Part shown: piece after piece, positions 1 to 9,625 of the stretch
How the letters are laid out: each line of letters opens with the position of its first letter
Position numbering within the stretch: the stretch's first letter is position 1
Assembly: GCA_022495005.1 (NCBI GenBank)
Contig: JAGYXB010001095.1
Coordinates: forward strand, 744,001-808,000
Length of the DNA: 64,000 nt
Reading direction: 5' to 3'
DNA from: Rhyacophila brunnea
Lineage: Eukaryota; Arthropoda; Insecta; Trichoptera; Rhyacophilidae
Notes under the pieces: generated by a model
The model's database searches: none
What the model saw: only the letters and a program-made list of their open reading frames with translations
Told to the model about the DNA's origin: nothing
Position numbers and translations under genes: made by a program

Positions 1-770
1 TACGTCATTTTAATTTTCTACGGCCGAATGTTCTATATACTCAGAGACTTTAAATTTGGTACACAGATATTGAAGCCGTGATAATATACTATGTTCTATT
101 AAAATTTATAGTCACTATCAATAATCACAATATGGGGACTTTCCTGATATCCATTTCATGGCTAATTTTTATTAATGTACAGGTCTTACCAATAGCGTCC
201 GGTATCTTTTTAAATCAAACGGATTATCAAAATAAATGAATATAGTGGTAGTTTTCTTAGTTCCTAATGAAAGTATAAATGGACAAAGACATTATTTGCA
301 AAGTATGTAAAAGATTCTACCAAATAGCTCACCACACCACATTCCATTTGCTCTCACAGGGATAAGTACCGAACAGCTAGTATTTTTTGAATTCATTTAA
401 GTATCTGATTTGTGGATACTTAAACTATCATTTAATTATCTTTGAATAAATAAGGAGTGCACCGCATCTACAGAATCTATGGACAGCACGCCACTGGTGT
501 CTACGTTGTATTTTACTAAGTATTAGTTGGTTCATATTTTCTATTTAATTTAATTATTTTATCTACCAAATTATGTAGGTACTCGATAAGTTTTTACAGA
601 ATATATTTTAGTAATAATTATTTTAATTATAAACAATATTATATTTCTTTTACAGTCTGAGTCAAACTTTAAATTGTTTAAAGGAGCACTTATACGTAAT
701 ATAGCCTTAGTTGTGTATTTTTCGTGAAGTAAATAATATAGTTTCGCAAGAGTTTTCATTAAAACATCTG
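1..770. other. AT-rich intergenic sequence, nothing recognised
   Basis: The sequence is AT-rich and I see no convincing coding frame, repeat or RNA signature. The one reading frame of any length (minus strand, 571-759) is rich in I, K, L and Y, as expected of random AT-rich DNA, and has no recognisable motif. Confidence 0.6.
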
Positions 771-975
771 CCGCTTTTCGCGCGGTTGTATACCGGCTTC
801 ATTACACTGCGAGACGTCGGCGTCGGTTTGTGGTCTTATAAAATTTTGAAATAAAGTTTACACTGCATTTTATTAGTTCGCGTCGGTTAACATTGTAAAT
901 AAAGAGGCGCGCGAGTTAAGACGTAACATTCTCGTAAACACCTGCCGCCTTAAAACGTCGTCTCATTGGGATGGA
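771..975. promoter_or_regulatory. CpG-containing GC-richer patch, possible promoter-like region
   Basis: This stretch has many CpG dinucleotides (GCGCGG, GACGTCGGCGTCGG, GGCGCGCG) against an AT-rich surround. It also contains TTATAAAATT at about 836 and two AATAAA-like motifs. That could mark a promoter or an unmasked repeat end. No open frame or splice pattern supports a gene, so the call rests on base composition only. Confidence 0.2.
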
Positions 976-1271
976 GAACGCCAACGGACAGTATCGCTTT
1001 CAGTAATTTCATGATTATTCAGAAAAGTTCACATACTTAAACTTTAGACAACTCTTTATATTATTTTACATGCTGTACGTCCCTATATTATAGATACATG
1101 TATAATGTTCCTAATAATTATTAACATGGCTTAATATATTTTTTCATACATTCTTTTCTTGGATTTCCAACTACTATGATATGAATTTCAAAAAACATAT
1201 TAGATATATATTATATAGAATCAGTAATGAAGGATGGATGTATGCTGTTAAGATTCGACATAAATAGTATA

Positions 1272-2116
1272 CACTAAACCAGGGATGACGAACCTATGGC
1301 ACGCGAGATAATTATGCATGGCACGCCAATGTTTTATTTTGAAGAGAAAAAATGACATATTAAAAAAATACAAAAGACTTTTTTACAAAAAAATTTAAAA
1401 ATAATGACGACATAGCCATGCCTATTTTCTTCGGTTTTCAATATTATTTTTACAAATAATATTTAACTATCGATGCGCAAACGGAAACAATGAAATGCGT
1501 AAATGACAGATCACATTCTATAAAAAATAGCATGCAAAAAGGTACTACAAATTTCAAGTACGTTTTTCATTACGTTTGTAAATATATTATTTTATAGGTC
1601 GATCCTTAGGCTTTATGCGTCACACATAATATTATCACACTGACTTCATCAGGCGGCGAAAGAAGCCGTCTCGTGAACCTCTGACTTTGATCGATTTAAA
1701 AGGCTTGAGACCAATCAGGCAATTAAAAATGAAAATATTCAATCAACAAACATGATGAAATTTATCGACATTCGTTCAAATACAAACAGCTGATTTGCAA
1801 TTTTGCCACAAACATTATCGCTAAAAGTAGAAGAATATATATGAAGAAAGCGTGGTTAAAATGCTTCCACAATCTCTTTGAACATGGAAAAAAATATTCA
1901 AAGAATAAAAGATATAAAAAGGCTAGAGAAACACGTCGAAAGATAGAATCTCAAGAACTCAATAATTGTAATTTTCCAACTTAACAGAATTCTTAAAAAT
2001 ATATATTTTTCATTTTTCCCTATGAAAAACTGCTCGGCACGTCAGACAGTCGAAAAATAATATTTGGGAAATTTTGGCACGCGTACATAAAAAGGTTCAT
2101 CATCCCTGCACTAAAC
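1272..2116. mobile_element. hAT-type non-autonomous DNA transposon with 8-bp TSD
   Basis: The element runs 1280-2108 (829 bp). It starts CAGGGATGACGAACC and ends as the inverse of CAGGGATGATGAACC, followed inward on both sides by a GGCACGCG block. The 8 bases before it (1272-1279, CACTAAAC) and after it (2109-2116, CACTAAAC) are identical. An 8-bp duplication plus CAGGG termini is the established signature of the hAT superfamily. The inside is AT-rich with no readable transposase, so it is probably an internally decayed or deleted copy moved by a transposase supplied elsewhere. The perfect duplication suggests the ends have changed little since insertion. Confidence 0.88.
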
Positions 2117-2690
2117 TCTGTCAGTCATAATGATACTTATTTGTTTTCCTTAAATTAAGAATACATAATACAGATGGTGTTGGTTAGTTTTTAAAAATTC
2201 ATTACGCCCTGCCTAATCAAACCAAAATCGATAAAAAACTATTATTCTGTCTATAAAATATCTTAAATGATGTATGATTTAATGGAATAATTTCCAGATA
2301 TTTTATATAGCTAAAAGAATATGTTTTTACTATTATCTATTATGACTTGATTAGACAGGGTTTAATTGAAATTTAAAGACTAACAAAAACTATCTACTCA
2401 TTGTAGTCTTTAGTTCAATAAAAACAAATACGTTTGATTGACAGAGTTTTGCGTGCACTATTTATGTCGGATCTTAACAGCCTACCTCCACCCTTCGCCA
2501 ATGATAAGAATATTGGTATATTCCATTTATATGAGTTGAGTTTTAGTGGACGTTATTTATAATATATTTTTTTTAAATATCGTATATCGGTTTACTTCCT
2601 TGTAGTAAGCGATAATATATTAAAACATTTTAACCGTATTACTTATATTGAATTAAGAATCGCTATATTGTTACACTAGCAAAAAACTTC
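2117..2690. other. AT-rich intergenic sequence, nothing recognised
   Basis: This stretch lies between the hAT element and a degraded SINE head. I see no coding frame or repeat structure in it. Confidence 0.5.
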
Positions 2691-2696
2691 AGATTT

Positions 2697-2765
2697 GAAC
2701 AAAAAAATACGACGCCTGATGAGATTCGTATATCCACTGGTATTGCGCGGGTTCCTAGTTACTTA
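2697..2765 (-). repeat. Degraded tRNA-like SINE head (family S3)
   Basis: Read on the minus strand, this carries the block CAATACCAGTGGATAT followed by a GGCGTCGTATTTTTTT tail. The block also occurs at 14163-14240 and 29050-29135, and more loosely at 6170-6250 and 42590-42660. The shared head resembles a decayed tRNA with remnants of the A and B boxes. The copy is short and the promoter boxes are damaged. Confidence 0.45.
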
Positions 2766-3007
2766 CAATAAAGGTCCTACATAAAATGTTTATCAAATTG
2801 CGATATTTTTGACTATCAGTTGTTGTGTTTTAAATCAAGGAATAATTAATTGCATTGAACAAAAGAAACGGTATATTAATAAGTGTACTTCTTATTGAGT
2901 TAAATATACATAAATATTATAAATGCAATGTTAGATGAGTCATTTATGTATATTATAATATTTAAACACAACACTAATATCGTTTTATGTTTTACTTATA
3001 CAAACTA

Positions 3008-4283
3008 CGAGGGTGGGTCAATAAGTCCTTAGAAAAGCCGACAGGTGGCGCGACTAGTACTGTAAGCGGTTTGTTTTCATGCAGCGGCACTACCGATTCA
3101 GTATGCTGCGAAGTTTCAATCAGATTGGTCGGGTTTCTCGTACATTTAAAAAAAAATTTGCTTGTGGAAAATGGAGAAAATTGAGTTTAGAGCTGTTATT
3201 AAACATTTTAATATAAAAGGGTTAACAGCAAAAGAAATAAAAAAAGGGTTGGATTTAGTTCACGGCGTATCTGCTCCTTTACTTGCAACTATTTATAACT
3301 GGTTAAATGAATTTAAACGTGGTCGTACATCAACAAAGGATGAAACACGCTCAGGACGTTCTGTAGAGGTGACTACACCAGAAATGATCAATAAAATCCA
3401 CGATATGGTGTTAAATGACCAAAGATTAAAGTTGAGTGAGATAATTGAGGTTACAGGGATCTCAAAAGGTAGCGTCATTTCTATTTTACATGACAAATTG
3501 GGCATGAAAAAATTTCTGCAAGATGGGTGCCGCGTTTGCTCACAGTCGACAATAAACGCAATAGGGTGGTGGCCTCTAAAGCCCTGTTGTCGCTCATGCA
3601 ACGCAATCCGAATGAATTTTTTCGTCGCTTTGTGACTGTAGATGAAACATGGATACACCACTATACTTCCGAGACGAAAGAACAGTCAAAGCAGTGGATT
3701 GCGAAAGGCGAACCATGTCCAAAGAAGGCGAAAACCGTAAAATCAGCTGGTAAGGTTATGGCTACTGTATTTTGGGATGCACGTGAAATTATTTTCGTTG
3801 ACTATTTGGAAAAAGGAAAAACAATAACAGGGGATTATTATGCATCTTTATTGGACCAGCTAAAAAACAAAATTGAAGAAAAACGGCCTCATTTAAACAG
3901 GAAAAAAATCCTCTTTCATCAGGACAATGCCCGTGTTCACACATGTTTACGATCAATGGCTAAAATTGAAGAATTGAAGTTCGAATTGGTCGACCACCCA
4001 CCGTATTCGCCAGATTTAGCTCCCAGTGACTTTTTCCTTTTCCCAAACTTAAAAAAATGGCTAAGTGGACAACGTTTTTTTCAAATGAAGAAGTCATCGA
4101 TCGGAAAATTGCTTATTTTGAGGACCTTCCAAAAACTTATTTTTCTGACGGTTTAAAAAAAATTGAGAAACGTCTTACCAAGTGTATTGAGCTCCAAGAA
4201 GATTATGTTGAGAAATAAAAAAAAAATACAAAAATAAAAACTGTTTTAATGCTTTTTTCTAAGGAATTATTGACCCACCCTCG
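3008..4283 (+). mobile_element. mariner (Tc1/mariner) transposon with intact ends
   Basis: The 1276-bp element is bounded by near-perfect terminal inverted repeats of about 28 bp. Both ends read CGAGGGTGGGTCAATAA inward, with one mismatch in the next ten bases. Each end abuts a TA dinucleotide (3006-3007 and 4284-4285), the standard mariner target duplication. The only gene is a single-exon transposase at 3171-4218, disrupted by two small frameshifts. Size, TIR length, TA target and a DD34D transposase all fit a full-length mariner. Because the ends are intact, it could in principle still be moved by a transposase made elsewhere. Confidence 0.96.
3171..4218 (+). pseudogene. mariner transposase, two frameshifts (DD34D)
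   Basis: This encodes the cut-and-paste transposase of the surrounding mariner. The frame opens at ATG 3171 (MEKIEFRAVIKHF), with an N-terminal helix-turn-helix region to about 3500. The frame breaks at 3508-3515, just before WVPRLLT (the family's WVPHEL-type motif), consistent with loss of one base. The downstream frame carries the catalytic blocks VDETWIHH, HQDNARVHT and YSPDLAPSDFFLF. There are 34 residues between the second and third catalytic Asp, so this is a DD34D mariner. A second slip lies in the T-run 4075-4081, after which the C-terminal tail continues in another frame to the stop at 4216-4218. Allowing for both slips the length is about 349 residues, close to the usual ~345. All three catalytic aspartates are present, so it is a young but inactive copy. 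Confidence 0.93.
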
Positions 4284-4285
4284 TA

Positions 4286-4834
4286 TTTCTTTCCTAGATT
4301 CTCCTCTCTTTCCAACTGGACTAAAGGTTGTAGAGTTTGTAGACAGTAAAAGCTTTAAATAGAAAGCTCGATGTCGAAAAAAGTATAAACGGGCTTTGTG
4401 TTTTTGGAAACAATCGCCTGGCAGAGTGTATTATGGAGTGTAAACAGAGGATCAATGTGGAGATCGGCCGTTTTGAGAGAGTACAGTAAAATAGTTACTT
4501 TGTTTGATACGTATTGGGGGTTGAATGGTTTTGTACGGAAGAGCGCTTACTTAATCAGACATTTCGACATAACATCTCAGTGTCACCACTTTGTAAATAA
4601 ACACTGCAAACATAATTACATTATTCTTTTACAAACTTGTTTGATTAGATAATATACTTAAAATACTAGAAATGACGTCGCTTTTCAGTTATTAGGTGGT
4701 ATTGCAATTATTATTATATAGATAATATTGTGTATCTTTTAGTTATTCAATGAAAAATAAATGAAAATTTAATGGTGTCTAAATATCATATTTTTTGGGA
4801 TTCATTGGTATATTTATATTGGCCGTTATTCCTT
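4286..4834. other. Intergenic sequence, nothing recognised
   Basis: This lies downstream of the mariner. Short open frames exist but show no recognisable domain, and no repeat partner was noticed. Confidence 0.45.
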
Positions 4835-5470
4835 ATTTACCCACCCACCTCAAATCCTTATTTACTATTATCATTGTCGATTAAGTATTGTACAAGACCA
4901 AGTTACCAGGCAGTTAAGGGTCATGAGACGACCGTGATTGCGAATAAATGTTAGTTAGTTCGAGTGACATCAAGAAAGCAGATGGGTGCAGGGTTTTTAT
5001 AGCTTAGCCGTCGTTAGCTGGCTATTATGAATTATTCGTAGACCGCTCTGCGTATATGCTGATTCGTCCATCGAGTACCCTATCGACGTTACAGGCAGTT
5101 ACATCTAGACAACGGGCGTGTATAGGCTTGTTACATCTAAGCCATCATTAACCACAGAGTGACATAGACAAAACATATATCTTCGACTTTCGTTGCGCTA
5201 AATCTGATACGGTTTGAGCGAACGTCGCGTTTATCACCAATCCTCAATTTTTCACTATCATTCATCCCAAAACTAAGTGAAACCGTGAGAGTAATATTCC
5301 AAACCGTCCTTTCACCAGTGTGTGGTGAACGCCAAACCGGCTAAAGCGCGTGCCAGCCCTCACAACATAAAATGTCAGTGTCTGACATCCTGTGTAAACC
5401 CCCCCCCCCCCTCTAGATCCGTAATCTACCAACATCTTCAAATTAAAGTCCACTGCTAAAAGCGTGACCA
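4835..5470. repeat. Dispersed repeat R1, copy 1 (partner at 62.4 kb)
   Basis: Much of this stretch reappears in the same orientation at 62425-62885. Shared blocks include GTTGCGCTAAATCTGATA, AAGTGAAACCGTGAGAGT, CCAGCCCTC followed by ACATAAAA, and AGATCCGTA. Copy 1 contains extra sequence near 4990-5085 and a C-homopolymer at about 5398-5411. I see no long frame or terminal inverted repeat, so the element class is unknown; it could be an LTR, a 3' UTR of a retroelement or a MITE. Open frames inside it are not conserved between the two copies. Confidence 0.7.
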
Positions 5471-5855
5471 TTATATTAAAACCCTTTATAAGCGTACCTA
5501 CTCTAGGATTAATGAAACAAAAATAGCTTCAAATTATTATCATGCATACAACTACAATCAATACTAAACTATCACTTTAATGAATTATTATCGGTGGAAA
5601 GACTAAAATATAATACTAAGGTATTCCACTAATTTAATGACGATTAGAACCGATCTCATTTAAATCATTTCAATTAAATTATATTAAATTTTCAAACTAC
5701 ACCTCCAGTCGTTGCAAAAAAATACATTAATTTTATTAAAAATTATATAATATTCTCGCAGAATATTTTTGTATCCGTTTGAGAATGTCCCATTTAAGCC
5801 GACGAAGCCGGTTATAATCGTTGATAAAGTATGTTAAATAAGTTTTATATATTGT

Positions 5856-5993
5856 AATTAACTATTTTTTTTATTTAACGAATAATTCACAAGATTTAAG
5901 AATGTAAAATTCTAATTATTGAACATACATTATTTTGAAAACAAATCATGTGAATTATTCGTTGAATAAAAAAATCGTTAATTAAATTATTAG
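5856..5993. repeat. Near-palindromic inverted repeat (TTCGTTGAATAAA arms)
   Basis: The left arm (about 5856-5897) reads TTAACTA, a T-run, then TTTAACGAATAATTCACA. The right arm (about 5946-5993) is its near-complement, GTGAATTATTCGTTGAATAAA then CGTTAATT. The same arm motif also occurs at 7275, 24739, 29264 and 42738, so it is a terminal piece of a dispersed family seen here as two facing copies. It may be a palindromic MITE or two SINE-like tails head to head. Confidence 0.55.
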
Positions 5994-6169
5994 CAAGTTC
6001 AAGTAAGTTACAACAAAAAATCTTGGAGTGGTCCGTGACGTTGGTTAGTAATTAAAATAATACCTACTTTGATTTAAAATACAAAAGCCGATCGCTAATA
6101 GTAACTCAATTTGGAAAGCGTTTCAGAGAGTATTAAGAGCCATTAAAAATTGTCTCAATTAAGAATGAC

Positions 6170-6250
6170 ACCTATAACATAGTGGTCTATGTGCATGGGC
6201 GCGAAACCCAAGAGATGCAGGCTCGATTCATGCTGGGTGTCTTACTTTTT
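6170..6250 (+). repeat. tRNA-like SINE head (family S3)
   Basis: The plus strand reads TAACATAGTGGTCTATGTG (A-box-like), then GGGCGCGAAACCCA, then GGCTCGATTCATGC (B-box-like), then GGGTGTCTTAC and a T-rich tail. This matches the layout of the S3 copies at 14163-14240 (minus) and 42590-42765 (plus). It does not fold into a clean cloverleaf by eye, so it is a SINE head and not a functional tRNA gene. Confidence 0.5.
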
Positions 6251-7175
6251 TCAAAAAAGATTTTTTCTTTTGGTTATAATATATTATCTCAAAGTGATTT
6301 TAAAATTATGTAAGTATGTTTTATAATATATTGTGTTGTATTTAAATTAATTAAAAATATATTCATTAATGTCACTCAGTCAGTCAATTATTTGAACGCG
6401 CACTCACTAATTTAAAGTTTGATGCACTTACCATTCATTGATGGACGGTGGGTATAACATAACAATATTGTAATTGAAATTCTCAACAGCGAAATTTATT
6501 TTCTATGGTTGCATATTTTTTGCTGAACGGCTAGAAATAAAATCAATTAAATATTTCAATCACAATTAATACAAACGGCTTTTTCAACATTTTTACTCTG
6601 TAATACTAGTAAGTACTAGTAGGTGCTTACATAGAATAATATAGAATTGGAATTATTGTTCAATTGAGTTTTATTTGAAAAACGTATAAAAAACTCTTCT
6701 AACAAAATATTCATTGAGAATTTAAAATATTTCGTATTTTAATTGAAAGAAAATTAAATTTATATAGCATAATGAAAAAAAAACTCACTATTATATTAAT
6801 CTGAAATGAAAATTTCTAAATAAAGTCAAATAATGGTCGAACCTAGAAGTTGTTTGTCAATATAAAAGATAATTGAAAGCTCTGTTTTAAATTTTATAAA
6901 AATAATAATATCGATTGGGCAATTATTTATTTTTTGTGGATACTCCACTATTATGTAGGTCGTATGAGGCTTACATGGATTATGGTGTTATTATGCTAAA
7001 ATTACTCTAGCAACCTAAAATCGCCCTCAATCGTCTGTCCTGATTGCACGCAATCGGATATTATACAAAATAGGACAAAAGAAATGATTGTTATTTGGTA
7101 ATTATTTTATACTACTTACTTGAACACTTGATTAATAGTATACCCACTATATTAAATTGGGTATTCAGAAGGTAT
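6251..7175. other. AT-rich intergenic sequence, nothing recognised
   Basis: This stretch has AT-rich runs and A/T homopolymers only. No coding or repeat structure was identified. Confidence 0.45.
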
Positions 7176-7177
7176 CC

Positions 7178-7225
7178 ATTGAACTGGCGTTTACGTGGTA
7201 AAACTCCATTATAATCATTTTTAAG
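7178..7225 (+). repeat. Short dispersed repeat shared with 58336-58383
   Basis: The block ATTGAACTGGCGTTTACG plus the following TGGTA.AACTCCA.TATAAT occurs here on the plus strand and at about 58336-58383 on the minus strand. It is a fragment of an unidentified dispersed element. Confidence 0.5.
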
Positions 7226-7541
7226 TAGTTTTTTTGATAATTTTACGATATAAAAGTTATGTATTAAACTATTTCTTTTTTTCAATAAATAATTCACAAG
7301 ATTTGAGAATGTAATATTCTTTAAGTATATTGAACATAGATAATTTTAAAATATCTAGGTACTAGAAAAAAATCTTTTTTTTTTTCTTTTTTCTTTATTT
7401 GGAAGCAATTGAGCTCTTCTCTGAATGGAAGGCTATTCTGCTTTACAATGGTTTACAAAAGTATACATACATTTTTTTAACGACAGGAATAAATAGTTAC
7501 ATTATTAATGATACAGAATTACATTTTTGTTACACTATACA

Positions 7542-8210
7542 CTAGACATTTACGTTACATTTTTGGAGAAATTCATGTACAATTTTCATAACTGAAATAT
7601 TTGGTTTTGCCAGGAACGAATTAATCGTAAAAGGAGGGTATAACCTGCATTTTCCCAACTTATTCAATAACACTTCTCTCTCCAGGTCATAGGCATCACA
7701 TTGCCAGACAATGTGGTTAAGATCTTGAGTGGGATGTCCACACTGACACTGAGGGCTATCTACCACTTTAATTTTGTACAATGATTCGTTGAGACTGTAA
7801 TGCCCTGTCCTGCTTCTAGCTATTGTCACTATTACATCTCGTTTTATTTTACAATGTTTACTAAACCAAGTTTTAGGAGATCTACTATAAAAGTTTTGAT
7901 AGTAGTGTGTTCCTTTTTCTTTCCCAAGATTTTTTCCTCCTTTGGCGTACGTCCTGTCTCGCCGAAGCACCATAAAACCTGGGAAGCTAATAACTATGTG
8001 AGAAATGGTGTCGTTTAACCATGTTTCCACGCCTATAAAAATATCAATTTCATCTAGCATCACTCTAAGCTCCTCTAGTCTATTAAGAATGCTTCTTGTA
8101 TTCCAGAAAACAATACGTATATCAGATTGAATATATTGGTTAACTTTGTTGCTGGAATTATGCATTATGTTATTGTTCCTCTTGTCCTTCCAACGAACTA
8201 ATATCTTCAC
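7542..8210 (-). CDS. LINE ORF2 remnant: endonuclease start fused in frame to C-terminal Zn domain
   Basis: The 222-residue open frame is a deletion product of ORF2. Residues ~33-92 are the start of an AP-type endonuclease (FWNTRSILNRLEELR, with the Asn motif, then GVETWLND with the catalytic Glu, then PGFMVLRRDR.YAKGG). At about residue 92 (near position 7934) the sequence jumps to the post-RT end. That end holds a GHYSLNESLYKIK block and a zinc-binding-like C-x-CG-x5-DLNHIVWQC motif, as seen after the RT/RNase H of I- and jockey-type LINEs. All RT motifs are missing, yet the join keeps the frame open. The likely real start is Met16 (8165), just past the ORF1 stop; the upstream part overlaps ORF1 by 41 bp. 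It cannot be catalytically active. Confidence 0.82.
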   Translation of the reverse strand: MKILVRWKDKRNNNIMHNSSNKVNQYIQSDIRIVFWNTRSILNRLEELRVMLDEIDIFIGVETWLNDTISHIVISFPGFMVLRRDRTYAKGGKNLGKEKGTHYYQNFYSRSPKTWFSKHCKIKRDVIVTIARSRTGHYSLNESLYKIKVVDSPQCQCGHPTQDLNHIVWQCDAYDLEREVLLNKLGKCRLYPPFTINSFLAKPNISVMKIVHEFLQKCNVNV

Positions 8211-9405
8211 TGGAAACTTTTAATTGTGGATTACTGAGTCTTTTCTTGATCGTTGTTATGCTATTTTTAATGATGCGTTCTTTTAAATGACTATAGATTT
8301 CTGTTAGCATGTTATTAAGAGCTTCTATATCAGTAGTAAATTCATTAGCAATCATTTTGGTATTGGGATTTCCATGTGTTTTCACAAGGAAACTGAGTAA
8401 TGTTTCATAATCGATGGGAAATCTATGACGATTACTTTCAACATGTTCCTTGGCAGGTAACAAAAGTTTATTTGTATCCTCAGTGGATACTTTTTTCGAT
8501 TTTTTTGGTGTCTGTTGGAGTGCAGGAATGCGTGTGATTGCATTCCTTTTCAATGTATCTTCAAATTCAAATTCTACGCTGCTGATATCAGTTGGACTGG
8601 TCAACGGCCTTTTTGAACCGATTGGCGTATCCTTGTTGATAATAGAGTTATCCGACTCTATATCTGCGGCTAGTTCATCCTCCTGGAGTGTATTTTCTCT
8701 CTCTAACGAAAGAGAGGTTAACACCTTTGGTACATTGAGAGAGTCAGGCAATTGTACAGTGTGAGGTTCATTATTTCCAGTCGTTTTACAATATTTGGCC
8801 AGATGGCCCTCTCCTTTGCAAATAAAGCATGTCAATTTTTCGGTGGAGAAGTAAATCCAGTACAGGGTATTTTCAAAATTTATTTGCATTGACTCTGGCA
8901 GTTTTATTGTGTCTTCTGGGTTTACATAAACCTGTCTCCGGAAACTTAAAATATGTGCATAACCCGGTTCGTTAATACCAGCTCTGATGCTTGTGATACG
9001 TGAGGTAGTTTTTATCTTTAAGTCATTGAGATTTGATTCCAAAACGCTGTGTGGGATTATAGGACATACGTTTGATATTATTATCCTCTTTGATTTGGTG
9101 ATCAGCGGCCTGATTTCTAGTATGTGGTTTCCAATTTTAACTGTTTCTTTATTTTCTGTTAATTTATCTGCTTGTTCTTCACTACTCAAGTATATACATA
9201 TTCTTCCCTGGGAAATCCTAGATACATATCTTAAATGAAATGGACCTACCTTATTCCCGATCGATAGCGTGTATTCTCGTATAGAGATGCCATCGATAGC
9301 ATCTAGAACGATGGCTTGCTCCTTCTTCGGAAACTGCATTTTTTGAGCAACTGATGCATACGACATTGTTTGTTGGGTTTCTTTTTGGTGATCCATTGCT
9401 GGCAA
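8170..9405 (-). CDS. LINE ORF1, Gag-like zinc-knuckle protein, 411 aa
   Basis: This is the nucleic-acid-binding ORF1 protein of the LINE, expected to coat element RNA. The 411-residue frame is uninterrupted and begins MPAMDHQKETQQ. One CCHC zinc knuckle, CFICKGEGHLAKYC (C-X2-C-X4-H-X4-C), lies at about residues 193-206. It is preceded by a region typical of Gag-like LINE proteins (RIIISNVCPIIPHSVLESNL, then GYAHILSFRRQVYVNP). The C-terminal half is polar, rich in S, T, K and E. A second methionine at residue 4 is also possible as the start. The stop (8170-8172) is followed four bases later by an ATG in the ORF2 frame, which suggests termination-reinitiation. No stop or frameshift is present, which is notable in an otherwise defective copy. 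Confidence 0.85.
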   Translation of the reverse strand: MPAMDHQKETQQTMSYASVAQKMQFPKKEQAIVLDAIDGISIREYTLSIGNKVGPFHLRYVSRISQGRICIYLSSEEQADKLTENKETVKIGNHILEIRPLITKSKRIIISNVCPIIPHSVLESNLNDLKIKTTSRITSIRAGINEPGYAHILSFRRQVYVNPEDTIKLPESMQINFENTLYWIYFSTEKLTCFICKGEGHLAKYCKTTGNNEPHTVQLPDSLNVPKVLTSLSLERENTLQEDELAADIESDNSIINKDTPIGSKRPLTSPTDISSVEFEFEDTLKRNAITRIPALQQTPKKSKKVSTEDTNKLLLPAKEHVESNRHRFPIDYETLLSFLVKTHGNPNTKMIANEFTTDIEALNNMLTEIYSHLKERIIKNSITTIKKRLSNPQLKVSSEDISSLEGQEEQ

Positions 9406-9625
9406 CGTTGTATTTTTGATTTTTAATAAGCGCCCCTGTAGTCAGAGACACTTAAATGTAAACAACTTTGTAACAATAATTTATTGTTACGCCGCACGCA
9501 CAACTGGTTATTATTAATTTGTAAACACTCGCTATCTCGTTATTGGAGACGTCCGACTGTCGTCGATCACACGGAACAACTGAAAAAAAAAATCTATTTT
9601 GAAAAAATACAAAAAAAAAAATATT

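Larger units (their letters stand above)
7376..9580 (-). mobile_element. Internally deleted LINE (I/jockey-type), minus strand
   Basis: On the minus strand this reads, in order, a 5' leader, a Gag-like ORF1 with a zinc knuckle, a 41-bp ORF overlap, an ORF2 that starts as an endonuclease and jumps to the extreme C-terminal domain, then a 3' UTR ending at a long T-run on the plus strand (the poly-A tail, about 7376-7397). The flanks are similar: AGAAAAAAATCT (7364-7375) and TGAAAAAAAAAATCT (9581-9595), a plausible target duplication in a simple-sequence context. A full element of this class would be 5-6 kb. The missing part includes all reverse-transcriptase motifs, so this copy could only move with enzymes supplied in trans. 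Confidence 0.85.

Noticed and set aside
5398..5411. C-homopolymer as a functional signal
   Set aside because: It is absent from the partner repeat at 62.8 kb and is most simply a length-variable homopolymer or sequencing-sensitive run.
8450..8764. Plus-strand 104-codon frame
   Set aside because: It is a shadow of the LINE ORF1 on the minus strand, with no domain of its own.
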